DNA of 64,000 bases from Naegleria lovaniensis (lineage: Eukaryota; Heterolobosea; Eutetramitea; Acrasida; Naegleriidae). A program made the translations under genes and the position numbers. The notes beneath the pieces are model-generated. The model was not told the origin of the DNA. It made no database searches and saw only the letters and a list, made by a program, of their open reading frames with translations. Every line of letters begins with the position of its first letter. Positions within the stretch are counted from its first letter, which is position 1. Shown piece by piece: positions 42,306 to 54,502 of this stretch. The DNA lies in contig NW_025407870.1 in NCBI RefSeq assembly GCF_003324165.1, positions 62,001-126,000 of the forward strand. The letters run 5' to 3'.

Positions 42306-43520
42306 TTAATTAAATTTCAAGGAAGCTGAAATAGTGGAGCCATAAATAGATGAAGATGAAGAATTGTTCAGGTGATTCTTAATTGCCTCAAATCCATCCA
42401 CGCCATTAATATTCAGAAAAATATAATAGCTATCTGGAAACTTTGGGTTTGATATTGGCTTAACTAAGTGCTCGTTTTTGATATTTCCATTCAAAATGGG
42501 AACATTGGACTTGAGTAGTGACAAAAATTGCGGAATAGACAATTGATTTGGAATTCCAGTGATTCTGACAGCTTGTATCTGTTGACGCTCCTGAGAGAAG
42601 GATGAGTGACTATCAATAGAGTGTTGATCTTGAGAAATGAAAGAGCTTGTACTTGATAATGTCGAGCAATCACTCAGTAAATCTCGTTGAGATTGTGGAA
42701 GCCTGATTCCTTTCGAATAATACGAAGTTTGATAACCCATATGTTGGGGCACTCCTTGAATGGCAGACGGTGGAGGAGGTGGATGATAATAATTCGATGT
42801 CGAGGGGATAGGTCCGTGCTCGGAAGAAAGTGGTTGCTGAGGATATGTCGAATAATAATTGTGTGGTGGTACCTGTTGAGAGTTCATCATGTTGCTATTG
42901 GCTGGATCATTCTGAATGTAATCAATAGAATGAATTGGTTGTGAGGTAAATTTGATAGAATTAGAGATATGTCCATATGAGTTGGTGAACTGTGATGAAG
43001 GTTGTTGCTGATGAACGACTAGTGTGGGCTGTGTTTGTTGTGGCACTGTTTGTTGAACTGGTGGTGGTTGAAATTGTTGTTGTGGTAATTCTTCGTATTG
43101 TTGAGCCATTTCATAATTATAATCGGATGATGGTGAACCACGGTTTTGAGCATAATAAGGCTGATTTATGGAGTCTTGCTGTAATTGTGCAAAATAATTC
43201 TCTTCTTCTCCATGTGCAGTGTTGTCAAAGGTGTTGTGATAATTATTATTTTGATGATGGTTATTGTTGTTGTTGTTATAAGGATCATTTTGATAATGAC
43301 TTCTATTGTTACTACTTGGATGATGGTAGTATGAATTTGAATGATGATGATGAGAATGGTATGAGCCTCGTCCACCACGTGTACCTCCTCCTCTTCCTCC
43401 CCTTGATGCATAACCTCTTCCACCACGTGTACCTCCTCCACGAGTGTTGTAAGAATGATCATATCCTCTTCCTCCTCGTGATGATGATAGTGAACTCTTT
43501 TCAGAATTGTTATTGTACAT
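42306..43520 (-). CDS. RGG-rich, prion-like protein with C-terminal RRM-like domain
   Basis: 404 residues. The N-terminus has many RGG/GGRG repeats (RGGRGGGTRGGRGSYH), then His, Asn, Gln and Pro-rich low-complexity sequence. The last 100 residues look like a single RRM: QAVRITGIPNQLSI as the RNP2 strand and SYYIFLNINGVDGFEAIKNH in the RNP1-helix 2 position. Such RGG-plus-RRM proteins bind RNA and condense into granules; this role is inferred. The gene is single-exon with its stop near 42306. Confidence 0.7.
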   Translation of the reverse strand: MYNNNSEKSSLSSSRGGRGYDHSYNTRGGGTRGGRGYASRGGRGGGTRGGRGSYHSHHHHSNSYYHHPSSNNRSHYQNDPYNNNNNNHHQNNNYHNTFDNTAHGEEENYFAQLQQDSINQPYYAQNRGSPSSDYNYEMAQQYEELPQQQFQPPPVQQTVPQQTQPTLVVHQQQPSSQFTNSYGHISNSIKFTSQPIHSIDYIQNDPANSNMMNSQQVPPHNYYSTYPQQPLSSEHGPIPSTSNYYHPPPPPSAIQGVPQHMGYQTSYYSKGIRLPQSQRDLLSDCSTLSSTSSFISQDQHSIDSHSSFSQERQQIQAVRITGIPNQLSIPQFLSLLKSNVPILNGNIKNEHLVKPISNPKFPDSYYIFLNINGVDGFEAIKNHLNNSSSSSIYGSTISASLKFN

Positions 43521-43710
43521 TTTTTAAACTTTTGAAAAAAATCTTCTTAAAAATCTAATTGTAACAACAATTTACTTGTAATTATTTACATAACATGCAA
43601 GTGAATGATCATACAATGAATCCATTCGAAACATTTGCAATTCTTTGTTTTTTTTCAATGATTTTGTTATCTTGGAAAATTCTCTGAACTCGTTCATAAG
43701 TGACACACAC

Positions 43711-44906
43711 TCAGAGAATGACACACTTCATTTTCTTTTCCGATGATTTCGGTTCTGGAGTGTAGCTACCCAAGCTCTTCCCTGAATGATTGGAATTTGA
43801 GATAAAGCTTGGAGTAGTTGGACTTGCATCAATTTGTGAATTTAAATTGGAAGAAGGAGCATCTGATGTAGTTCTCCTCCACAAGCTTGGACTACTTCCA
43901 CCTCCTCCATCCAGGCTACTCAATTTTCCATGACTGTTTGAGGTTGAGAGTATGTCTTTTTGATGGCAAGCATTGTCGTCATGACAATTGTCAGGTGGTG
44001 CAGAAATTGAAATATTCACTTCAGAATTTTGTGGTGTATGAACAACTTCTTCTAAAAGCTTCACTCCCTTATGTATTAAAACATATTTCGCCGTTCGTTG
44101 GAAGGCTTTCTTTACATTCAGTCCAGACAGAGCGGAACAATCAAAATGATCCAAATCGTATTGCTTAATAAATTTTGTGACCATATCTGCTGTCACTTGT
44201 CGTCGTGAATCCTCTAAATCTGCCTTATTTCCTACCACTACAATTGCTGGCCACGAATCAGTATCTTTCACTCTTAATATTTGTTCATAAAATTCCAAAA
44301 TACTTTCAAATGATTTTTTATCGTCCATCGAATACACCAATAAAAAACCATCAGCATGTTTCATCCAACTCTCTCGTAGCGATTTAAATTCTTCTTGTCC
44401 TGCCGTGTCCAGGATGGAAAAACCACATTGTTGAGAATTTTCAAGTTCTGTAAATTTGTAATATCTTGACATTGAGAAAGTGGCATGATGCATTCCCAAG
44501 AAGGGTTATTAATGGTAAGGAATGACATTGTGTTGTTGAATGGTGTTGGTTTCATTTCATGATTACGAGAATCATCGTGGCCACAATGATTTCAGTTGTC
44601 AAAAATTTACGAAAATGGAAACAAATACCAAAGGCAACAATGTAGAGGAAATAAATCGAAAGATTAATAAGTTTGAATGACACCCACAACAAAATCATTC
44701 GGATACATACGAATCTTCAATGGTTGGGTCATAATTTTCAGAAAATGTCTCTTGAGTGAATCGAAGTGTCAAACAGCTTTTTCCGACACCTCCACTATGG
44801 ATATCAAACAATCCATAACAAGTAAAACACATGACAGAAGGAGGGTTGATAATCAAGATAAGAAGAAGAAGTCTTACCTGCCAATCACTGCAATTTTAAC
44901 CTCCAT
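43711..44906 (-). CDS. Ras-family small GTPase with long C-terminal tail (three exons)
   Basis: Inferred exons on the minus strand are 44906-44878, 44794-44711 and 44464-43711, in phase, giving 288 residues. Motifs: [20 protein letters not shown] (P-loop, spanning the first splice joint), [15 protein letters not shown] (switch I, Ras-type effector loop), LDTAGQEEF (switch II), GNKADLE, CSALSG and the CAAX box CVIL, which favours geranylgeranylation. The Ras/Rap-type effector loop separates it from Rab and Rho. A 100-residue Ser-rich tail sits between the G domain and CVIL. It likely acts at the plasma membrane in growth or motility signalling. The gene ends 190 bp from the RGG gene; the Fanzor scrap is 210 bp upstream. 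Confidence 0.87.
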
Positions 44907-45116
44907 AGAGATATTCAAGTCAGTAAGAGAGACAATTTTTTTAATTGTTGTTGTTTGTTCATGAAAAAACCATGCAACCTGTCAAACATCTCCCAAAAGA
45001 GATGTAAATAGTTCCCCAACCGAAACATTCTTTGATTACGCCCGGGGCATCTCAAGATGAATCCACGAATCCTCATCAACCCCTCATGAGAACGACCCTA
45101 TAAAAATATTGAACAG

Positions 45117-45412
45117 GAAAGCCAGGGGAAAGGACCCAACGCACACAAGGTGAGGAAGACCCAACACACAAGGTGCTCAAAAACTAATTCTATGAGTAGT
45201 AAGGAATCGAAGAAGAATATTTCTTGCTGCATTGATATCTCTGTCAAAAATTGAGCCACATGATGGACAACGAAACACTTCGGATGATCCAACCGTATAA
45301 ATATGTCCACAACATGAGCAAGTTTTGGATGTGTACGCTTCGTTGACAATATAAATGTGTGTCCACGGATGCTCTCTAGCTTTGTGAAGCAATCTTTGCT
45401 TGAATCTGTAAT
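45117..45412 (-). pseudogene. 5'-truncated copy of the Fanzor element (zinc ribbon, RuvC-III, right end)
   Basis: Reverse complement of 31361-31656 with three substitutions: one Val-to-Ile change in the zinc ribbon, one silent change and one in the 3' noncoding part. It encodes only the last about 75 residues of Fanzor (LLHKAREHPWTHIYIVNEAY onward, with CSCCG, CPSCG and DRDINAARN) and the same right end. No flanking repeat is evident. With 99% identity it is young compared with the degree of damage in the TIR element at 28.5-30.2 kb. Confidence 0.9.
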
Positions 45413-45646
45413 AAATTGTGGCTTTTGCTCTTTTATTTTAGTGCTGAGCAACTTAAAACCGTTAAAAAAAACAAAACCTCCAAAACAAGGTTATTAATAA
45501 ACCTTGCGTCATCAGGACTGTGTTTTAGTGATGGTTTTTGAAAGAAATTGCTGTAATTGTTCTTTTGGCTTCAACGGTTATTCATTTTTGTTGTTTTTTT
45601 CATATATTACTCATTCATACGAGTATTGCTCTTTGATGATTTAGGG

Positions 45647-48407
45647 ATGGGAGCACAATCAGGTAAATTGATGATGATGCAATCACGTGCACGCATTGTT
45701 GAAATTGATGGCTCGGGATTTATGGAAGAACGTGGTGGTCATGATAATTTTTCCAGTTACCAACTACCACATGAAATATTGAATCGTCGTCATTGTTCAA
45801 AACAAGAAACAAAACAAGATACAAAACAAGAGGTTGATCAACAATCGCCCGAAAATGTTTATAAATTTTGGAGAAGAGTGGATCATATTTCTCGGAACGG
45901 CATTCATTCCAACAATGATAATAATCAGAAGAACAACATCATTTCCGTTGTAGATTTATTACAAAATGATTATCATCATGCAGAGCTTATTGAAAAAACT
46001 AGAATTTTGCACCATGAGGAAGAATATGCACACGAGCAAGATATTTGTTTTCAAATCAAGGGAATATTGAGCTCATCGGAACGATATTGGGTGTTGGATA
46101 ATTTTGTGCACAACAATGGTATCAAGCTTAACGACATTTCTGATGAATATCCTGAAGAATACAGAAGGTGTAAACGAGCTCTTGTCAAGTGCAGCAAATT
46201 TGCCAATGTGATGTGGGATCGAATGAAACCCTTTCTAAAAAAGTCAGATCTGAAGAATATTAGGCCATATGGCTTTGATAACAATGGAACGTGGATACCT
46301 GTGGGATTGAATGATTGTTTTCGAGTGACAGAATATAAAGAAGGAGATTATTTCAAACCACATATGGATGCACAATTTGTGAAGAATGACAATGAAAAGA
46401 GTATTTTGACGGTTTTGATATATTTGAACTATTATGGAGGTGGTGGAGAGACTAAATTCTTCAAGCTATTGTCCAAACAAGGAACACAACTAACATTGCG
46501 TGAATTGGCATGTGTACAGCCGCATGCATGTGACTGTTTAATTTTCAATCATAATCTTTATCACAGCGGAGAAAAGCTCACACATGGCACCAAAATTATC
46601 TTGCGAACTGAAATCATGTTTAAACGAATCGACTCGGAAAGTATATTGCGATGCAATTATGAAAATTTAGAAGAGTATCAAATGGTAAAAAAGTTAGTGG
46701 ACGAAAGTGAACAATTAGAAAAACAAGGTCTTGTTAAGGAAGCGACAGAAAAGTATTTACAATCTCAGGAAATGCAAGTGAATTATTCCAATCAGCGATT
46801 CTTGGAAAGAGAAAATCAGAAAATGAGTGAAATCGAGCGATTATTGCCTGAAGAAATATTTGCTACGATTTTAAGCTATTTAACGCCCGCAGAAATTTGT
46901 CGCATTGTTCTTCCTCTCAACTCTCGCATACACGGTTATGCTAGAAATCAAGCTCTATGGAAATCATGTTATAGCATTGAGTGGGCTTGTCACAACCATG
47001 ATGAAGAGCAAGTATCCAAGTATTTAAACAAAGCTACCAATGTCATGGTCGTGAATGATCAATTGCCACTTTCAAACGTTGAAACATCCATCATGAATGC
47101 AGAATCAAAAAAGAGAACCAATGACTTTGATACAGTCGACTGGTATAATTGCTTTATTACTCGAAAGACATTGGAGAGGGAGTTTTGTGCCATTCTCTTC
47201 GATCCCGGTGTTTTATATAGCAAGTATGGCAAAATGAATGATTCCAAATTTTATGTTGATAGAACTGTATGCTGTCAGCCACTTAATGCGCAGTAAGTAG
47301 TTGGGTTTTCATTTCAAATGCACTTTTCATTTGACTGACATTTGACAACTCGGTAAATTACCTTCTCAAACCCTTACATATCAAATTCACACAATATTTA
47401 GTTTTAATATTTCTGGACATGGCCTCAATGACATTATTGTTGGACATCATAGCTGCTACAAATATGCTCATTCACAAGAATTACCACTGGTGACGGCTGA
47501 CAAGGGCACTCAGCATACTGTGGTTTCATGTTTAATTTTTCAGACCATACGTCAGGTGTTTGGCAACAATTCCATTCGAAAACATCCTCTTCTCATTGCA
47601 ACACCGTGTTACTGGACCCAGGACGATGAACGTATCATTACCGAAACTTTGGTAAGTTTGTTTGAGAGGTCAAGGCCGTCTCTTGACCTGTTTTAATTCA
47701 TTCGAATTTCAAATGTCAAAATTGAAACAATTGAAACAATATCAATAACCACACAGTTCAGTGTTGGGGTTCCAGCTCTTTGCATGATAAGCTCTTACTA
47801 TTTACTAGCTCTGTATTATCAAACTAATCACTGCTTGATTGTGGACGTTTCTCCTTCTGGTGTGTATTGCGTGCCAATTTATAATGGACAAATTGTCAAG
47901 GACCTTTCGAGTGGAATGATGTTTCCAGATTCTCAATTCACATCGAAATATGACCCCTCTGCAATATGTGCTGACTGGGGTAAAGATTTCATTGCTGTTG
48001 CCAAAGTGTTACCTGTTTCTGAGAAGGAGAACCCAACATTGTGGATGGATCTTGCAAGTAAGGAGGCACCATATTCATCCTCTCGTTTATGGCATCCGGT
48101 CAATGGCCAAGAGCGATGTAGAATTGGAGAGGATTTCTATGCCTCTGTGCTTCATATTGTGAACATGACATTGGCCAAGTGTCAACACGATGAGCCAATG
48201 AAAACAATATTCTTGCAAAATATCATTGTAAGAGGAGGACTAAGTCAAGTGGATGGTCTTGTATCGAGATTTGAATTGGATATGACAAAACAATATGAAA
48301 ATAAGCCTAAAATTTGTTTGAAGATGGATCCACTGGATATCATAGGAGGTGCTAAAATCTTTGCTAATTTGAGATCATTTAAGGAAAATTGTGTGTTTAA
48401 TGTGTAA
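45647..48407 (+). CDS. 2-oxoglutarate dioxygenase (P4H-type) / F-box / actin-like fusion (three exons)
   Basis: Exons 45647-47292, 47402-47651 and 47757-48407 join in phase to 848 residues. (1) A prolyl-4-hydroxylase-type Fe(II)/2OG domain at about residues 130-330 with YFKPHMDAQF (His239, Asp241), LYHSGEKL (His306) and GTKIILRTE. (2) An F-box at about 399-440 (LLPEEIFATILSYLTPAEIC). (3) An actin-fold domain from about 495 to the end: HPLLIATPCYWTQDD, FSVGVPALCM, LIVDVSPSGVYCVPIYNGQ (phosphate-2 loop) and IIVRGGLSQVDGLVSRF, like the actin/ARP signature. The N-terminus MGAQSG fits myristoylation. The frame opens upstream at a TTG, but the first ATG is 45647. Domain-by-domain evidence is strong; the joint function is unknown. 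Confidence 0.85.
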
Positions 48408-48623
48408 GGTACAAATTGAGATGTTCCAATGTCAATGAACAAAGGAATTCCATAATACCATTCGAAAACAAGCTGGGTTTCAACAAGTTCACGCCAAAAT
48501 TTGCTAAACAGATCGTTGTTCCAACAAACCGTCCAGCTTGACAGGTGAGCATTTGCATCTATTTGATTTAAACAGATCATTGTTCCATCAAATAATAATT
48601 CGTGCATTATTTGGAAGTGATTT

Positions 48624-49508
48624 TCACTCACCCTCTTTCTCGTTGCTTTCTGAATTTTCGTTTTGTACGTCTTCGTCATCAGTGTCCTGTTGCTCATTGT
48701 AACTACTATCGTCACTCTCATAATTATGTACATTATCACTCGTTTGGCCTAATAGAGATGAAACTAAATTCATATAAGCCATAAAATCTTGCTCCTGCTG
48801 CTTTTCGTCCAATGGAGTAATTTCATTTCCAATTCTCAATGTATTCTCTTCACATGATTCTTCGCTGCACGCGCTCCCACAGTGATTTTCTTCAACAATG
48901 TCGTTGTCAGCTTCTTCATCATTCACTTCTTGAATTAAGGAGCCTTTGGCAGTCGCTGATTGTTTCTTTTCTTCTAACACTCCTAATGCGACGTTCATCT
49001 CCACATATGGCTTAAAGGTTTCTTCTTGGTCGTCGCTTGGTTGATATTTTCGTTTTTTAAATTTTCGAGAATTATTCTCGGGCTCCTCATTGTTATCTTG
49101 TTCTTCCTCGCCATTGTATCCAATAATTTCAACACATTCCTCATCCGATAATTTATGTTTTAACTCGGCATTTGCTTTTTCAATGAGTGGAAGAAAATTT
49201 CGTATCCGACTCAATAATAACGATGGTTGTGTTGTAGATGATGATTCCAAAATACTTCTTTGTGATTTTTGAGCGATGTTCAGAAACGAAGAAGGAATTT
49301 TACTTTCCGAGTCATCATTTTGTTGCTCTGTATTATTATTTTCTTCGGAATGATCCTCTTTGGCAGTATTTGTTACATCAGAATGATCAACTTCTTCATC
49401 CACGACTTGAATGAGAGGTTGTTGTTTCTTGGACGACGATGAGAGAGTTGTTTTGTTCAACATTTTTTTTGCTTGTTCGATAGATTCAGAGGATTTCACA
49501 AGATGCAT
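48624..49508 (-). CDS. NOPCHAP1-like (DUF4598) acidic nuclear protein, tentative
   Basis: 294 residues, very acidic and mostly disordered. The central block LLSRIRNFLPLIEKANAEL followed by LSDEECVEI and, further on, YVEMNVALGVLEEKK matches what I recall of the NOPCHAP1 (C12orf45) family, a chaperone for assembly of NOP58-type box C/D snoRNPs. A basic KKRK-type stretch (RKFKKRKYQ) may be a nuclear signal. The CDS ends at GGTGAGTGA, which also looks like a splice donor, so a further 3' exon is possible. Convergent with the dioxygenase fusion gene. Confidence 0.55.
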   Translation of the reverse strand: MHLVKSSESIEQAKKMLNKTTLSSSSKKQQPLIQVVDEEVDHSDVTNTAKEDHSEENNNTEQQNDDSESKIPSSFLNIAQKSQRSILESSSTTQPSLLLSRIRNFLPLIEKANAELKHKLSDEECVEIIGYNGEEEQDNNEEPENNSRKFKKRKYQPSDDQEETFKPYVEMNVALGVLEEKKQSATAKGSLIQEVNDEEADNDIVEENHCGSACSEESCEENTLRIGNEITPLDEKQQEQDFMAYMNLVSSLLGQTSDNVHNYESDDSSYNEQQDTDDEDVQNENSESNEKEGE

Positions 49509-49611
49509 GGTTGATCAATGAATCTTTGTTTCTACAGTATCGTTGTTGACATTCGAAATTCTAAATAAAAACTCTGCTCATTCACAAGGCGAAATTTATA
49601 TCATCAAAATC

Positions 49612-51459
<1,848 letters not shown>

Positions 51460-51594
51460 TTTTTTTGAAGTTGGTTGTAAAGTTTACTTTTTGCAACATT
51501 GCTCAAGGACGTCATCGCGCTTCGGCGTTCTTAAAAATAGGTACCGAAGTCCAACAAACCAGGTCATTTAATCAATTTGTAATATTTAATTCAT

Positions 51595-53553
51595 TTACAC
51601 AGAAGTGGAATCCTTCAAGTAGGAATAATCTTCTTTGATCTCTTGGAATTTGATGTTGGGATACTTTTCAAACACATGTTGCAATGCTTCTTTTGATGTG
51701 ACTAGGTATTCTACACACTCCACACATTCAGGAAACTTTGGAATTGGGCTCGAAGATTGTGTTGAATATTCTTCAGCTCGATAATTCACGTAGAGGATGA
51801 TCTTTTTCAATCTCAGGAATTTAGAAAAGTCTAATGAATCTAGGTCATAGATTGAAGTCTCATCTCTATCATCGAAAATCACCAATTCTTTCAAGCGAGG
51901 GCTATGGTTGAGCACTTCATCTAAAACACTGGATGAGAGAATCAAGTCGTATCGTACGTATAAGGTGGATATGCTTTTCAAAAATCTGTTACAACGAGAT
52001 CCTTCGCATGGAGGACTGTTATAAAAATAAGGCCAAGACGGATACTCCTTGAGGACAACAGTCTTGTTTTCTTGCTGGTCATAGAGGTCGAAAAATGATG
52101 CACTCAACACTATTCCTAACAAGTCATCATTAGTTTTGTAGGCTGGGCTTGGCAAGAACAATTTCTCTTTCAACGAGGACTGGTTTGCTTTTTCTACCTG
52201 CTTTTGTACATTGTTAATTAAATTATTATAAGAAATTTCCAAGTACGGTCTTTGTACAACATTCTGGGTGGCCAATTCTCTCCAGTAACGACATGTACCT
52301 CCAACTAACATGAGACTATGTATTGGTAAGAATGAAAAGACCAAGTGTGTACTATTTTCATCGAGTAATCGATAGTGAAATACTGAAACAAATGTTGTCA
52401 ATGGATTCATCAACTTGGCTTGTTTCTTGTATTCTGATTGCTCTTTGGGACATCCCTTTCTTCCATACGTTGCTGCGATCATTTTCAACGCGTCAATGTT
52501 TTGTTGTAATTTGGTGCAATTCAAGAAATCTTCGAGTGCGTGGTCCAATGCATTGGAATAATAATGTGAGAGACCTCTGTTGTAATAACATGATGCCAAC
52601 AGAGTCTTGTCCTCATTCGGCAACACCATTTCTATGGCTTTTGTGTAATAGGTGACAGAGTCAGAGTAGTAGGCACTGTAGTAATAGGCAATAGCTGCTC
52701 GAAAATACAATTCCTCTAATGCAATCAATGAGTGTTGATGTGAGGTATCTGATTCACAGGGAGGAGCAGATGTAGTGATAGGTGGTTCCACTTGAGTCAC
52801 ACTCTCTGATGAATTCACTGACTGTGACTTGCTTCCTCTTCTGAACCACTTGTTTTTCAAGTATTCTTTTGAGTTGTGTAAATATTGTCGTGTTGATTCG
52901 GCTACTTCTCCAATCGATTGCAATGCCTTTTCGTATTTGTGTTTCATCTCTGTCTGAATTTCGAAAATCTTTCGTTCCAGTTCTAAACACTTTTCCACAC
53001 AGTCAGATGTCATATTCTCTTTCAATTGAATTGCTCTCTTAAAGGAGTGAGCAGCGTCAAAATATTGACCTAATGCAGAGTAACAAAACCCTTCCAAATA
53101 CAATACAATGTAAGTGTCTTTCAAAGAAGGGTCCAATTCTTGTGCAAAAGCCAAATCCTTGAGTGCTTTTTCAAATTCTGTTGCTGAGCTTCTCACAACA
53201 GCTCTCTGAACAAATAAGATTGCATCTGCTTGAGCTTCTTCGTTTGTTGACTCTTCTTGATCAGATGGATCCACAGCTGAAACTTCTCGTTCCGATTCAT
53301 TCTCCAACCACTCAGTATTCTTGTTTTGAAATTTCTTCAACTGTTCATTCAATTTACTCTCTGCTTTTATTTGCTTTCGGAACAACAAACGATTCTTCCA
53401 GTCTTGTCGTTTTTGATGCCACCTATTTCCGAGGCGTTCGTTATTTGCTCGGATTCGAGTATCCAAACGACTAAATGTATCCAACGTTTGTGCAACGACA
53501 ATGAAGGGAAAAAACAAGACCAACAGTGGCCCAGACACTGGTGAACCACACAT
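51595..53553 (-). CDS. TPR-repeat F-box protein
   Basis: 652 residues from the first ATG (53553); the frame is open upstream from a TTG. A hydrophobic N-terminus (PLLVLFFPFIVVAQTL) may be a membrane anchor or signal. Two TPR-like clusters follow (FCYSALGQYFDAAHSFKRAI; YFRAAIAYYYSAYYSDSVTY; NRGLSHYYSNALDHALEDF), then an F-box at about residues 395-435 (THLVFSFLPIHSLMLVGGTC), then a leucine-rich C-terminus (LKSISTLYVRYDL; LKELVIFDDRD). Most F-box proteins act as Skp1-bound substrate adaptors. A membrane-linked F-box would be unusual, so the N-terminal hydrophobic stretch deserves attention. Confidence 0.78.
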   Translation of the reverse strand: MCGSPVSGPLLVLFFPFIVVAQTLDTFSRLDTRIRANNERLGNRWHQKRQDWKNRLLFRKQIKAESKLNEQLKKFQNKNTEWLENESEREVSAVDPSDQEESTNEEAQADAILFVQRAVVRSSATEFEKALKDLAFAQELDPSLKDTYIVLYLEGFCYSALGQYFDAAHSFKRAIQLKENMTSDCVEKCLELERKIFEIQTEMKHKYEKALQSIGEVAESTRQYLHNSKEYLKNKWFRRGSKSQSVNSSESVTQVEPPITTSAPPCESDTSHQHSLIALEELYFRAAIAYYYSAYYSDSVTYYTKAIEMVLPNEDKTLLASCYYNRGLSHYYSNALDHALEDFLNCTKLQQNIDALKMIAATYGRKGCPKEQSEYKKQAKLMNPLTTFVSVFHYRLLDENSTHLVFSFLPIHSLMLVGGTCRYWRELATQNVVQRPYLEISYNNLINNVQKQVEKANQSSLKEKLFLPSPAYKTNDDLLGIVLSASFFDLYDQQENKTVVLKEYPSWPYFYNSPPCEGSRCNRFLKSISTLYVRYDLILSSSVLDEVLNHSPRLKELVIFDDRDETSIYDLDSLDFSKFLRLKKIILYVNYRAEEYSTQSSSPIPKFPECVECVEYLVTSKEALQHVFEKYPNIKFQEIKEDYSYLKDSTSV

Positions 53554-54502
53554 GATGAATTTTTTCAGTTGTGATGGAACAACAAAGAGAATTTTTTTGA
53601 TCTTGATGAACTTGGTCAAAGATTAGACTAAGTCTGATCTAATCTGCTGTTTAGAAAGGAGTTGAAATACGCTTAGAATTGGTTATTATTATTCATCTTG
53701 GTTGACCATTAGGAGAAAACAAATTTGATGGTCCGAGAAATTATTTGTGTGTTTGGATGGGAGGTTTTTTCCACCCCTCATTATACCAGAGACATTGTTA
53801 CACGATTATGAAATGGATGCCAAACAGGATGATTTACATTTTCGATGATTTGGATCAGAAATTAGAACTTATTTTTCGTTTGAACGTTTAAATTAGTTTG
53901 TTTATGTTGTTTATTTTTGTTTAAACATGTTTATTGTTTATAGTTTACCCAAGTTTGATCGTTTACAGGACAAACCTTAAAACAAAACCCTCAATATCAA
54001 AAAAAAGATATTCACTTGGAATTAAAAAAAAGTCAAAACATTCCAGTTACTTGATTTGTGATCTGCGACCCTACTTGCCGAGATCCAATCGACGCGGCCC
54101 GAATTTAGGTATTGTTGTCATTTCTTATCCACACGATGACGCTTTGCAAACTGTGATCGAGAGCCTTATAAAAGTATTATTAGCGCAACGGTGCTCAATG
54201 CTTTTGTGTAAAAAATCCAAAAACAGAAGATTAATTCGAAAAACCATACAATATCGTTTAAGCGTCGATCACAGCAAAAACAATTGAATTGCATCTCTGT
54301 GCAGTTCCTGTTGTGATCAAACATACTTTGGAAGTTCCTTCTTGAATAGCATTTGCAGTACACAAACACTCATGTTGTGATGAATACATATATTCAAACT
54401 CACACCACCACATAATTTTCTTCACCTATAGTCGTCGTCATCGAGTATTTTTCTAATGTACATTCAAGTGTGCATGCACTACACGCAAAGCCAAATCATT
54501 GA
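53554..54502. other. Intergenic region between divergent genes
   Basis: 949 bp between the TPR-F-box gene (minus) and the cyclase-like gene (plus). A 117-codon frame at 53934-54287 is Lys- and Ser-rich with no recognisable feature; I do not call it a gene. No tRNA or clear repeat. Confidence 0.45.

Noticed and set aside
45557-45646. N-terminal extension of the dioxygenase fusion from a TTG codon with a hydrophobic stretch
   Set aside because: No ATG in that part. The first ATG gives a start with a myristoylation-like MGAQSG.
48245-48739. 164-codon minus-strand frame overlapping the ends of the actin-like fusion and NOPCHAP1-like genes
   Set aside because: Antisense to conserved coding sequence and with no recognisable feature. 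A 3' exon of the NOPCHAP1-like gene in this area remains possible but is not supported.
53934-54287. 117-codon plus-strand frame in the 949-bp intergenic gap
   Set aside because: No domain, low-complexity Lys/Ser content and no support from splice or start context.
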